From Gnetum montanum (lineage: Eukaryota > Streptophyta > Gnetopsida > Gnetales > Gnetaceae), in NCBI GenBank assembly GCA_015680685.1, contig MNCI01004047.1, forward strand, positions 240,509 to 284,682: 44,174 nucleotides of DNA. The letters are read 5' to 3'. The translations under genes were made by a program, and so were the position numbers. Below are positions 31,476-42,358 of the stretch, one piece after another. The notes beneath the pieces are model-generated. The model was not told the DNA's origin. It was given only the letters and a program-made list of their open reading frames with translations, and searched no databases. Positions within the stretch are counted from its first letter, which is position 1; the number at the start of each line of letters is the position of its first letter.

Positions 31476-32410
31476 TCATTTATTAATCACCTCAAGTAAC
31501 CTTTATTTCTATTCTTGCATGAGTTGGGCATTTATAATCGATGGGTTTACACTTTTTAAAAATACATACTCAAGAGATTCTGGTAATGTTTTAAGTTCTA
31601 TGGGTTCTATTTCTTCTTACCTACTTTCTACTTGGGAAAGTTGTTCTTTAAGGTGTTCCATCCCATTCATTATATTAATATAAGTATTTGTAAGGGATTC
31701 TTATGATTATATGCATATTGTAGGCTTGCACCTCTTACTTATTATTAATCATTGGATGTCTTCTTACTTAATGGCTATTATGTACAAGAACTTGAAGCAG
31801 GTTCACTCTACAAATAAATCATCTTCAACGCACTAAATCCAAATATTATGCAAAGACAAAATATTTTCTAGAAAATGGGAAAACTAGCTATCTTCAATTA
31901 AATTATTAGAAGATTACAATAGGGTTCACACAACCCACAAGCATCCAAAAACCTATCCCATTCAAACAAGATTATAGAGCATGAGGCTCTACAACCACAC
32001 GATGGTTGTTCTCAATGCAAGACACACTCAATAGAAGTCTCTTTCATAACCCAAGATTGAGATCTCAACTCATAATTAAAATACAAGAGAATAGAACACA
32101 TATATCAACACACCACCAATTAATCTTAGAGCTATAATCACCTATTACACTCATCCAATGTGCTCACCCACTCTCTTGCCTAGCTCTCTACTCTCAAGAG
32201 CATTTTCTCTCACTCTTGCTATATACAACCTCTCTCCTTGCATACCAGCCCTCTCCTCCCTCTCATGGATGAATGCATACATAATTATAGAGATCCAAAA
32301 TCCTAGGAAGCTTTCTATTTGCCTTCCTAGATGTTTCCTACAAGGATCTAAACTCTTTTGGATGTTTTTCAATCGAAACGTCCCATTGGAGCTTTTTTTC
32401 CTCACCAACA

Positions 32411-32530
32411 TAGACATATCTAGTTTCATGTAGACATCTACTATGAAATCCCTACTTTCGAGAGAGATGTCTACTATTTTTGGTACACGTCTACTTTGGA
32501 CTTGGGATGTCTACACTTCGGAGACATCTA
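32411..32530. promoter_or_regulatory. AGACATCTA motif cluster in the solo-LTR-like block
   Basis: TAGACAT(A/C)T at 32,411 and 32,430, AGATGTCTA at 32,465, ACGTCTAC at 32,487, GATGTCTAC at 32,506 and GAGACATCTA at 32,521: six motifs in both orientations within 120 bases. The core is the same as in the array at 28,249-28,566. Confidence 0.6.
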
Positions 32531-32755
32531 TCTTGTAGGTGACAAAAATAAAACTGCTCATTTTAATGCTTGGAGCCTCTAGGTTCCTTTCAATAAGTTT
32601 TCATAGATCTTGGAACACCCTAAACTCATCAAAGCGAGCCAAAAACACCTCCAAACATGCCAAAACATCCAAGAATTTTCATCACAAAAAATAAACTCAA
32701 GAAGACATACAAAAAAAAAGACACACTCATCTAGGTTTTCTCCAAGCACGAAACC

Positions 32756-32763
32756 TATAAAAA
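32756..32763 (+). promoter_or_regulatory. TATA box in the solo-LTR-like block
   Basis: AACCTATAAAAACAAC, about 225 bases beyond the motif cluster on the plus strand. A weaker minus-strand candidate (CTATAATTATG near 32,285) leaves orientation open. Confidence 0.35.
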
Positions 32764-32929
32764 CAACTTGTAGGACAAGCATAAGGGAATCAGAAGAGGT
32801 GTTCCTACACCAAAAATTTTTGCACACAGTTTTTCTTCACATAAATAACATGTTATATTACTTCTTTATTTAACTATCCATACTTTACTCATGTAGTTTC
32901 ATCTTATATCATTGTATGTTATGCATTTA

Positions 32930-33230
32930 ACTTTTACTACTCTATAACTCCATGTTCATTTTTCTTAGAGATTTCTAAGGAAAGATTCCTAATTTCAAGC
33001 TTAGCATCAATTATACTTAGCCATGCTCTTCCCATAATAATGGAAAACTCTATTTTGTAATTATTCATGTGGATCATGAAGAAATTTATTGGGTAGGATC
33101 AACTACTAATGGTGGTTACAATGTCCTTCACCTACCCTAATGGAATAGTGATGGACTAGTTTATAAACTCTAGCTTGATATTACACTATTTGAGTGATGG
33201 TAGGTTCCAAGATTTGTACATTTTTATGAT
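32930..33230 (-). pseudogene. Athila-type protease relic, copy D
   Basis: Aligns with copy B protease DNA: the complement of CATGCTCTTCCCATAAT (33,022-33,038; B 21,527-21,543) encodes the conserved IIMG(R/K)xW stretch, and the block above encodes the SITIPLG and DFLV part. Frames are broken and the active-site Asp cannot be located with confidence. Confidence 0.65.
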
Positions 33231-33879
33231 TTTAAAATCATCCAAAAACCTTAGTCTAACAAATATTTTTATGATGGATTTCCTATAATCTATAAGTAAA
33301 GAAGAAAGCTTTCAAGATCAATTCTTTTTCTAGGAAGGATACCTACTTTGATCAAATTAGTTACAACATGGATTACCATTATAATTTTTACATTCAAGTT
33401 TTGGATTAAAGGGATATCATTTAAGGAATTGGAAGATGTTAGCATTGATATGGGATTTATAGTCATGAATTATTGCATTGGTTTAGGTGAACTAACAAGT
33501 TGAAAGAATGGATGTTTTCAGAGCTCATGCTTGGAACCACTTGAAATGTCATCCACTTACATATAAATAGTTCTTGTAATATCATTCTAATATGCTTATG
33601 GAGGTATCTCATATTACATTTTTGGAGATGAAATTGAAGAAAGAGAAGTATGTGATTATTAAGGATGCATGGTAGTTTGATGTACAGGATATGAGTGTGA
33701 TTCAGCTCTAGGACTAGCAACTTAGTGGTATTTTAATAAATAGTAGGAGTATGAGCAATGGATTTATACAATTGCATCACTAGGAGAGATTAGTTGTTAA
33801 ACATAATAGCCATATGGATGTAACTACTGGTAAAGATCTATTGCTTTAGTGGTGGCATCCCTCACAACTATGAGTTTTA

Positions 33880-35140
33880 CCACTACTAATAATATTTCTC
33901 TTAAGGTTGAGGTAGAGCCCCACTTAGGTAGTATTATTTATTATAGGACTACGTGTAATTTTTTTACATGTAAGGCAATCTCTTAAGCATCTACCTTTTG
34001 ATGAACTTAGGATTCAAAGCATCAATCCTTGATTCTTGTAAGTGTCACATGATGAGAAAATATTCCTTAGGATGTTCATATTGGCATAAGTTACATCCAT
34101 TATGATTTGTTAAATTTAAGTCAATAACTTTCTCTACAGTAGTAGCAACTTTTCCTTTTTGTCTATATATGTCTATCCTTGTTTTCTTTTTCTTCCATTT
34201 GTCCTTTTCTTATGTAATTTATCCTCCACTATTTTAACTACAACTATAAATTTTCATTCACTTAATCAAATATTTTCTCCACCTTTGTTGTAATGTTTAA
34301 AACATATTTTTGTGTTGGAAAATTTTTCGATGAATAATCTCCTTCATTAGATCCTCATCTTTCCTACTCTCATAAGCACAAACATTCTTCCTATGGAGGA
34401 ATAAATATCTATTATATTTCTTAGCAATCTCTGTATTTTTAAGTTCTCCCTCTTCTTTAACCATTTTTTCTATTAGCCTTTGATTTCAATGGACCCTCAT
34501 TTATAATAATCTTCCTTGGGCATAGACTTTAAGAGTTTCTCTTGTTTTGTTTTCAAGTTGATTTATGAAGTGTATCAATTGCTCACTTTTAGAAAAATCA
34601 TGGCATGAGCATCTATGCAACAATGAATAGTATTTTCCCAAGGCTATATTAAAGGATTCATGGTTATTCTATTTCCAACCTTGGATCTATTTTCTCAACT
34701 TAGATACTTTGGAATATGTTTGATATTTTTCCCTAAGCATCTCTAGTATCATACTTCACCTTCTAATGGATTGTAATTCTAAGAATCGATACATGCTCTT
34801 TGCTTCTTTTAAGAGTGTCCTTAAAAATAATTTTTGCATTTTCCAATCATTATCTATATTTTGTAGGGCACAGACATCAAGGAAAGCCTACAAATTTTGT
34901 TACAAGTTTGCATGATAACTTCCCTCAAATTTTGGAATGTTGTTCATGTCTAGTCACTTGATGCAACTATTCCTTTGATGCCTAGTTGGGATATAAATAA
35001 CCTCCTTAATATTAATCATACTTCTTTTTGCTATAACATGTTTATCATAATCATCATGTTCATCGTAATATCTAGCATGACCATGGTCCCTTTTGTACGT
35101 GCCTTCTTCTATGTCCATGACCACAATCTCTCTTTATCAC
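33880..35140 (-). pseudogene. Athila-type gag relic, copy D (5' part cut off by copy C)
   Basis: From about 35,140 down it matches the copy B gag core DNA (23,450-23,640), the helical region and the Cys/His motif. The motif reads CNLCQYEHPKEY (34,060-34,095), so the last Cys has become Tyr, followed by HLQES. The N-terminal gag, primer site and LTR of D are missing because the similarity stops where LTR C begins (35,144). They should lie beyond C's far end, outside this window. Confidence 0.72.
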
Positions 35141-35159
35141 AATTGATGAAGCGCTAAGT

Positions 35160-35220
35160 AGTCGATGCGTCGACTAGGCCACATATATAGGGCCCCGTAT
35201 ACGCAACCGCGTCAATGCAT
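35160..35220 (+). promoter_or_regulatory. GTATACGC dyad region in U3 of LTR C
   Basis: Contains GTCGATGCGTCGAC (nested inverted repeat), TCGACTAGGCC and GTATACGCAACCGCGTCAATG. A related arrangement is at 43,931-43,990. It lies about 50 bases upstream of the TATA box, where copies A and B have GATATC clusters. Confidence 0.55.
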
Positions 35221-35268
35221 CTGTCCATTTGTCTACATGGCCTCATTTACATAGCACCTATTCTAGCC

Positions 35269-35278
35269 TATAAATAAG
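35269..35278 (+). promoter_or_regulatory. TATA box of LTR C
   Basis: TATAAATAAG, identical to the core of the LTR A TATA box. Confidence 0.7.
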
Positions 35279-35444
35279 TGTGCTTCCACCACACTTAGGT
35301 ATCTTTTTGGTAGTTGTAGCGAAGCTCTTGCAGTTTGTTTCCATGAGAGTTAGAATATTTTCCAAGTGCCCGCAGTAGGTGTGAGAAAGGTGTCCAGCTC
35401 TTTATTCGAGCACTAATGTACCTGAGCCCATTGGTGTGACCGGC

Positions 35445-35450
35445 AATAAA
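35445..35450 (+). terminator. AATAAA signal in LTR C
   Basis: AATAAAGATGAGCTT matches AATAAAGATGAACTT in LTR A at the corresponding place; likely polyadenylation signal. Confidence 0.5.
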
Positions 35451-36033
35451 GATGAGCTTTTCAAGCATTCCTTGCAGCAATTAGACTTAGTCATTTGATG
35501 CATTTAATAGTTTAATATTTCGATGCTTTAATAATTCCTTAAGTTTTCATTGTTATTACTTTAATTGCCATCGCTCTTTTATAGTTTGTAAAAACCATAA
35601 GTACGACCATCTCGAACGTAAAACCAACACTTGGCAACTCAGTGACGCTTAACATCTAGTAACCTAGTAGTGGTTAGGGGATGCTCATGATGCACATGGA
35701 AGATGGGATCAGATACTTATGCTAGGAAGAGTTAAGAGATAGATTAGGATAATTATAGATTACATAATATTCCATTCCTTACATTTCATTTCAAGAATTA
35801 GATGCTAGAGGATAAAGTAAAAAATCCATAAAAATCATTTACCTCAATCTCACTTAACCATCGTAATCAAAATATCACAAGTGAGGTTGGGAAGACGATC
35901 GTTCTAACACAAGGTTTTGCTGGTTGGGGTTTGGTGTATGCGAAGTGCTTACAGTCTACAAAATTTGACCGAGTCATGAGTGAACACCCGTGATTCACAT
36001 GGTTGGGTGTAGGGATACTTAGCCACTCATCAT

Positions 36034-36050
36034 TGGCATCATTGCTAGGG
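36034..36050 (+). other. Decayed tRNA-Asp primer binding site, copy C
   Basis: TGGCATCATTGCTAGGG, one base from the LTR end. Differences from the tRNA-Asp complement are all transitions, three of them at the two CpGs of GGCGCCG. Confidence 0.8.
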
Positions 36051-36175
36051 ACTGTTAGTCTTACATGCACTATCTAACCTTAGCAAAATCATCATTCATG
36101 TTGTTAAAACGGACCTAGGATAGTACAATCTACGCACACTAGGCAGTCTAAGTAAAAAGTAAGGTACACCAATTA

Positions 36176-38720
36176 GTGGATTATCTAACATCCAAAATTT
36201 CTTCTTCTCATAGGCGAGATGGATCCAACCCATCGGTGCCACAGGAATGTCAGGTGGTATACACGCATCTAGATGAATATGTCCCCGACTTCACCTTTAT
36301 CCTACATCAGGATGAGCATTTGCGTTGGCGGGACATGGAAGGAAACATCATATTACTGCCTAACTGATTGGCTCTTGGAATGTTGTTTCACAATCTTGCC
36401 AGATTAGGCATTTAGGACCACAGTGTGGAGTATGTCATGGAGGCCCGTGACTACTAAGACTATCATCCAACTGAGGCACAATGTGTATGAGACTAGCAGC
36501 AAGCAGAACGATATGAACACATGAAGGAGAAACATTTAGTAATCCTTTATTCTTGAAAGGACAAAAAGACGATGGGGAACCTATCTTTCATGATTCCCAT
36601 TCGGCTGAACTTCCTCTGGGGCATTAGAGCATTCAGTCTATCGTTTAAAATAAGCAACCAAGTGACCAAGATCTCCAGGAGGATGGGGGATCATGCAGGA
36701 AATGTCATGGCATAAGCAAAGATGTGCATGAAGATTGAGGCCGTCATCAGAGTAGAAGGGGAGATTGACACTGGGGCAGTGGTGATTCCTCTCCCTCTTC
36801 TCCATCCTCTCGCTTCCCTCTACCTTCATCTAGTTCCGACTTTAATCATGACCATGGTAGAAAGGAGTGAGTGATGGTGGTTGTAAGGACTAAAGGGAAC
36901 GACGAGAGGGAGTGCATGACCAATCATGCGAGCCTCACCGTCAAGAAAGGAGAGGTAACTAAAATCATCATAGACATCATGGCCTTCAACAGGACTATGA
37001 CTTGGATGAACCATTGTTGGCTACTTGAAGCATGCTCCATATCGCTAAGGTAGTTCAAATACCTAGTAGGCACTTGAAAGATAGCTGGATCAAGCACATT
37101 GACATGAATAACATCCCCAGCTTTGAAGGGGGATATAATTGTAATCCACAGACTCACTTGCAAGCATTTCATGATGCTTGCACGCTGTAGAATATAGAAA
37201 ATGATTGGTAGAAACTTAAGTTGTTCCTTCACACACTCATCAAAGAAGCAGAAAGCTGGTACCGATCTTTGGAGCTGAAATCAATTAGGAGATGGAGTAC
37301 AATGCTGGAAATCTTCAATGACAAGTATTAAACCTACTCCAAAGTGGCGAACCTGAGACACCAAATCCAAGGGTGAAAGCAAGGTGGTCATGAACCCTTA
37401 GATGAAGCCATGAGTAGATACCACTCATTGTTACATCAATGCCCTAGTTATGGCTACTCTTAGCTAGCACAGCTTCACCATATCATTGATGGACTCCGCT
37501 TTGAAATGAGAAAGATCCTTGGCATGTACGCCCAAGGACGACTATCAGAACTAAGAGTCCATCAACTGTAGCACTTAATTGAGCAAGTGGCTAAAGAAGA
37601 GGGGGAATTTAGAAAGAAGGAGAGTGCAGAGGAGTATAATCAGGATCCCTCCATCAGAAAGAGGGAAGTTTAGTTTTGTGAAGATGAGGAATCACCACTG
37701 GATGCAGCGATGAACTGTAAAACCTTGCCCCTACAAAAATTCACTTCTGAAATATCGACAAAGGTTGACAAGATGTGGGACTATTTAGACAAAAAATTTC
37801 AAAGTGTTCTAAAAATTGCAAAGGAGTCTAGAGAGCAAGGTAATGATCGTGATCAACGTGGAAAGAAGGAAGCTGAATGTGCCTACCATAAAGGTAAGGG
37901 CAAAGTTGCTGTAGCAGAATAGGTTGAAAAATCTAATATAGAGGAAGATGATGAATGTGACATATGCCAATACGAACATCCTAAGGGGTGTTGTCATGTG
38001 GTGTCACATCTACAAGAGTCTAGGGTGTATGCATTGAATCCTCGCTTGGCAAAGAGGCAAACACCTTGAAGGTTGCCTTACTCACAAGGCAATCCTAGGC
38101 AGTTCCACCAACAGCAAGGATATTATCTAAGTGGAGCACCATCGCAACCTTACAAATACTTTCAGTAATGGTGGCACCCACAAGTGTGGGGGATGCCACC
38201 TCCAAGGCAGAAGTACCCTTACCAACAGCTAGATCCCTATGGGTACTATATTTAGCAAACAGTCTCCCTGCAAGACTCCTCTAGTCATGCAACCTTTTAG
38301 AATTATTACCACCCTTTAGAATATTTTTGACCATAGTCTCCATCACCAAGGGGGAAGCCCACATCTCTACTATCCTCCATCACCTTCTTTTTTCATCCCT
38401 ACTTAGCAACACCCCACTCAGCTGCCACCTGCTCCACCTATGTAGGAAAAAATACCACCACAGCTACAACGATGTAATGCTATGAGGGCTATCAACCTAC
38501 AACCGGCTCCTCAGCTGAGTGGATCAGAAGTGAAGGCATGGAAACATCCCCTTTTTTGGCCCAATAACCTAAACATACTCTCACACACACCTGTGGCTAG
38601 TGCCTCTAAACCTCCAATCGCCTCCACCATTCCACCCTTTGAGTAGCCTTCAAACCAAATGCCCTCCAACGTACAAATGGTCATGCTCACACACATTGTA
38701 ACTGACTAGATAAAGGCAAG
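36176..38720 (+). pseudogene. Athila-type gag, copy C
   Basis: The family start (MSSSS in A and B) has become KISSS; the nearest in-frame ATG is 36,176. N-terminal domain: VVYTHLDEYVPDFTFILHQDEHLRWRDMEGN (36,257-36,350). Core with IKHIDMNNIPSFEGGYN, THLQAFHDAC, then (Q)NIEND(W)QKLKLF with stops at Gln/Trp (37,090-37,240) and RYHSLLHQCPSYGYS, LAQLHHIIDGLRFEMRKILGMYAQGR (37,420-37,550), matching Retrotrans_gag. Then helix KVDKMWDYLDKKFQSVLKIAKESREQ, an intact CDICQYEHPKGC (37,956-37,991), and a Pro/Gln/Tyr-rich tail. More than a dozen stops, mostly TAG at Gln. Confidence 0.88.
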
Positions 38721-38736
38721 TCATCTTCCTTGAAAA

Positions 38737-39180
38737 TTGACAGATCCAGGAAGCCCCCTCATCTATCTTCAGGTGGCAGGAAATGAGCCATGTAAAGCTC
38801 TTCTGGATTTGGGATTGGGGGTCAACTTGATTTCACATGAAATGTACAAGATTTGGAACCTGCCCTCATTAAAGAAGAGAAAAATTCAACTTGAGCTGGC
38901 AGACCAATCCATTACTATTCCCTTGGGATTAGTGGAAGACATTGTGACCACCATTTGCAGGTGGTCCTATCCTGCTGATTTTCTTGTCATCCGTGTTGTG
39001 AATTGCAAGGGGAACTTTCCAATCATAATGGGAAAGCCTAGCTGAGCACGGTGGATGTAAGATTAGGACTCCAAGATCTTTCCTTTGAAATTTCAAAGGA
39101 GAATCCTTTTGGAAAGATTGAGAAGAAGCGTGTTCCATGCATCGCATATAGTGACTCTAGGTGCAATTGTGTGCAGTAGT
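38737..39180 (+). pseudogene. Athila-type aspartic protease, copy C
   Basis: The best-preserved protease here: about 100 codons open, DPGSPLIYLQVAGNEPCKALLDLGLGVNLIS with catalytic Asp at 38,806-38,808, LELADQSITIPLGLVEDIVTT, WSYPADFLVIRV and FPIIMGKPS, then a stop. The DLG triplet rather than DTG/DSG is usual in the Athila clade. Beyond 39,045 the frame continues with stops (LSFEISKENPFGKIEKK region), as in copy B. Confidence 0.88.
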
Positions 39181-39289
39181 TGTGGTCTACTAAGTGAACA
39201 TTTATTCAAGTATGCAGTCAGTGTATTGAAGAATCATAAGTTTAACAATGCCTGTACGTAGCAGCCACAAATCAAGAAGGCACCCAGTG

Positions 39290-40430
39290 GATGACTGCTG
39301 ACCCTACTAGTAGCACTTTATGCATGGAATCATCTGAGGGTCTTATATGCACCTATGTAGAAAGCATGGATGATTTGGAAGAGGTCCATCAACAAGTATC
39401 CACTATTGATGACCATGATGATTGGGGAAAGTTGCAAATCCTTGAAATTTTTAAACAAGAGCCCTTGGAACTCAAATCCTTAACAACCCACTTAGAATAT
39501 ACATTTTTTTTTGGAATGGAAAACCGCTGATTATCAATGCCACCCTTGCTCCTGACAAAAGAGGAAGTTGTTGAAGGTGGTGAACAAATGGGATGCCACT
39601 TTTGCATGGTCGTATCTTGAATTAACAAGAGTTTATCCTAGGGTTTTCCAACATTAGATTTATATTGACCCCTCCATGAAGCAACGATGGCAACCACAAA
39701 GGTGGTTGAACCCCAAATTGAAGCAGGTTGTCAAGGATGAAATCGAGCAGTTGCTGAAAGTAGGGTTCATGTACTCCATTGTCGATAGTGAATGTGTCAG
39801 CCCCCTCATTATTGTGCCAAAGAAGGATGACAACTAGATGGTCTGTATAGATTTTCGGTTGCTCAACATGGCTACCTTCAAAGATCACTTCCCGCTCCCA
39901 TTTGTGGACCAAGTGTTGGATACCATTGTAGGGCATCGTTATTATAGCTTTTTGGATAGTTATAGTGGCTATAACCAAATCCAAATTTCCCTAGAGGACT
40001 AGGCCAAGACAACATTTACAAGTCCCTAGGGAACTTTTGCATACAAAAAGATGCTCTTTGGCTTGTGTAATGCGCCTACCACTTTCCAACACCTTGTCCT
40101 CAACATCTTTTAGCAGCAAATTAGCAATGGGGTAGAAGTCTTCATGGATGACTTCTCTACCTATGGAGCTATGTTTGATCAAGCCTTCGATCACCTTGAG
40201 CAAGTTCTGAAACGATGTGTAGAAACTAATCTACGGCTCAACTAGCAAAAGAACCACCTCATGGTCCAAGAGGGAATTATTCTAGGGCACCATATCTCAC
40301 AAACAGGGATTACTGTAGATCCTGAAAAACTTAGGGTCATCTAAGGAATCACCAAGCAACCAAGCACTGTAAGAGATGTTTAGTCATTCCTTGGCCACAC
40401 TAGTTACTACCGGCGCTTCATCAAAAAGTT
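39290..40430 (+). pseudogene. Athila-type reverse transcriptase, copy C
   Basis: Linker (LEYTFFFGMENR, 39,492) then RT: VCIDFRLLNMATFKDHFPLPFVDQVLDTIVGHRYYSFLD (39,841-39,957), YSGYNQIQI, FTSP-TAG-GTFAYKKM, FGLCNAPTTFQ, VFMDDFSTYG with catalytic FMDD intact (40,141-40,152), LGHHISQTGI. Stops at 40,000-40,002, 40,027-40,029, 40,111-40,113, 40,244-40,246, 40,341-40,343 and 40,381-40,383 fall at Gln or Trp positions; sister copy B has Gln or Trp at most of these. This is Athila-clade RT by wording and motif spacing. Confidence 0.93.
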
Positions 40431-40439
40431 TTCAAAAAA

Positions 40440-41030
40440 TCGCCAAGTCGTTGGTGAAACTCACGAAGAAAGATGCTCGGTTCGTCTGGACCAGGGAATG
40501 TGAATCTGCATTCCAAACACTTAAGCAGAAACTCATAGAGACTCTAGTTCTACGAGCACCTAATTGGTCCAAACCTTTCCACATCATGATGGATGCATCC
40601 AACTATGCATTGGGAGTTGTGCTTACATAGTGGGATAACCAGAAACACCCATACTATATTCACTGTGCAAACCATAGCATTGTGGGTGCTCAACTTAACT
40701 ACACCACTACCAAAAAAGAGTTAATGGTGGTGGTGTTCGCCTTGGAAAAATTTTGACACTATGTGCTCGGGTACAAGGTGTTTGTGCATACCGATCACAG
40801 TGCCATCCGATTCCTAATGAACAAGCCAACAGTGAACCCTTATATCATATGGTGGCTGGTGATTCTTCAGGAGTTTGACCTCACTATGGTAGATCGAAAG
40901 GGAACCGAGAATGTTGTCATTGACCACTTGTCTTGGTTGCAATGGGATAACGCAGAAGAGGAGGAGCCATTCTCCAACCAATTTCCAGATGAACTCCTCT
41001 TCGTGGGAGCAATCGATAAGTAGGTGCCCA
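40440..41030 (+). pseudogene. Athila-type RNase H, copy C
   Basis: Reads AFQTLKQKLIETLVLRAPNWSKPFHIMMDASNYALGVVLT with Asp of MMDAS retained, TAG at 40,628-40,630, then CANHSIVGAQLNYTTTKKELMVVVFALEKF, TGA (40,754-40,756) where copy B has Arg, HYVLGYKVFVHTDHSAIRFLMNKP, LTMVDRKGTENVVIDHLS. This is the order of a Ty3/gypsy RNase H. Confidence 0.9.
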
Positions 41031-42358
41031 AAGAATCACCTTGGTTCAGCCACATCCTCATCTATCTCACAACCTAGGAATTGCCAAAGGAGTGGGACCA
41101 TCAGTAGAAATAATAGTTTCTCCATAAGGCCAAGCACTTCATGGAAATCAATGGCCACCTTTATAAGGTATGTGCAGATGGCCTGGTTTGATGGTGTGTC
41201 CCTAATGATGATACACTACGCATCCTCCAAGATGCTCATGAGGGCCCTTGTGGAGGCCACTATGCTTGATGACATACAACCATTAAGATCTTGCTTGCAG
41301 GATAATACTCGCCTACAATTTTTAGGGATGCACAATGGTTCACCTGCTCCTATGAATGATGCTAGAGAGATGGTGGGATGACTGCATGAATGAAGGGACC
41401 TCAATAGTGGATCCAACCATTAGAGCCCTTCGACATTTGGGGCATCGACTTCATGGGTCCCATCACATGCCTATCCAACAGGAAGGCACACATCATCGTC
41501 GTTGTGGACTACTGCACAAAGTGGGTGGAGGTGGTAGCCATCATTGACTATTCCTCAAACACCGTCGCATGATTTGTCCAATAGAAAATCATAAACAGGT
41601 TTGGAGTACCACATGCACTCATCTCAGAAAATGGAATGCATTTCATGGGCATCACTTTTCGTAAACTCATGCAACACTTGTGAGTTACCCATAAATTTAC
41701 AACACCTTATCACCCCCAAGCCAATGGGCAGGCCGAAGTCACCAATAGGGAGAGCACCAAAATCCTCACTCGCACTATCAGTAAATATAGGAGGGACTAG
41801 AGCATCAAACTTAACGATGCCCTCTGGGCCTATTGCTCAACTTGGAAACTTCCTATAGGTTACTCTCCTTATGAGTTAGTGTACGGTAAGCTACCAAAAC
41901 TTCCAATCCAAACAGAACTCCAGACACTATCTACAGCCAATGACTTGGGTCTTGACCTACCACTAGCACAACATGAACAACTTATCAACCTAAGTGTGCT
42001 AGATGAGAGTCGATTAGTGGCCCTATCATCAAATGAGATACACAAGGTCTACAATAAAAAATGTTATGATCTTAGGATTCGAAAGGTAACATTTAGATGT
42101 GGAGATAAGGTACTTTATTGGAACCCCACACACGTACTGCAACTGACCAAGTTTCAAACACTATGGAAAGGACCTTACATTGTCTTTGAAACCTTCCCAT
42201 CTAGGGCCTTGCTTATACACAAACTTGAGGACCTCATGAGAATGCATTTGGTCAATAGGCAACAATTAAAACCTTTCCATGAACTCCATCAAACTAGTGC
42301 TACTGCCTTATCGTCACAGGGACAGCCTTGTTCCATTTTCCGCATCTCCTCCTTCTAG
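41030..42358 (+). pseudogene. Athila-type integrase, copy C
   Basis: The N-terminal linker has a dense stop group (41,075-41,077, 41,105-41,107, 41,111-41,116) at Gln-like sites. A zinc-module remnant AHEGPCGGHYA follows. Catalytic core: GIDFMGP (Asp 41,447-41,449), VVVDYCTKWVEVV, SENGMHF (the second catalytic Asp has become Glu, 41,627-41,629), PYHPQANGQAEVTNRE (catalytic Glu 41,735-41,737 kept). Then ALWAY, SPYELVYGKLPKLPIQ and, from 41,879, 160 open codons with ALSSNEIHKVYNKK and the GPY-like C-terminal module LWKGPYIVFETFPSRALLIHKLED (42,155-42,230). The reading ends at 42,358. Confidence 0.92.

Larger units (their letters stand above)
31790..32900 (+). repeat. Solo-LTR-like insertion inside copy D
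   Basis: Copy D protease and RT are about 1 kb further apart than in copy B, and the similarity to B stops near 31,790 and resumes near 32,900. The inserted block is non-coding, carries the AGACATCT motif cluster (32,411-32,530) and a plus-strand TATA box (32,756-32,763), and has a possible CA end near 32,829. No pol is present, which suggests a solo LTR. I could not fix the ends or a target-site duplication; orientation is tentative. Confidence 0.5.
35144..36032 (+). repeat. 5' LTR of Athila-like copy C
   Basis: 889 bases from TGATGA to TCATCA, a perfect 6-base terminal inverted repeat; the 3' end is one base from the primer site. In order: a GTATACGC-containing dyad region (35,160-35,220), the TATA box (35,269-35,278), a conserved R-like block aligning with LTRs A and B (35,350-35,500) with AATAAA, and U5. 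The left end abuts gag of copy D, so ACAAT (35,139-35,143) should be the target-site duplication if insertion was simple. Confidence 0.85.

Noticed and set aside
32151-32433. Two opposed open frames of about 90 codons
   Set aside because: They lie inside the LTR-like insertion in copy D, mirror each other and match nothing recognisable.
38929-39147. Minus-strand frame over copy C protease
   Set aside because: Antisense to a well-supported protease domain.
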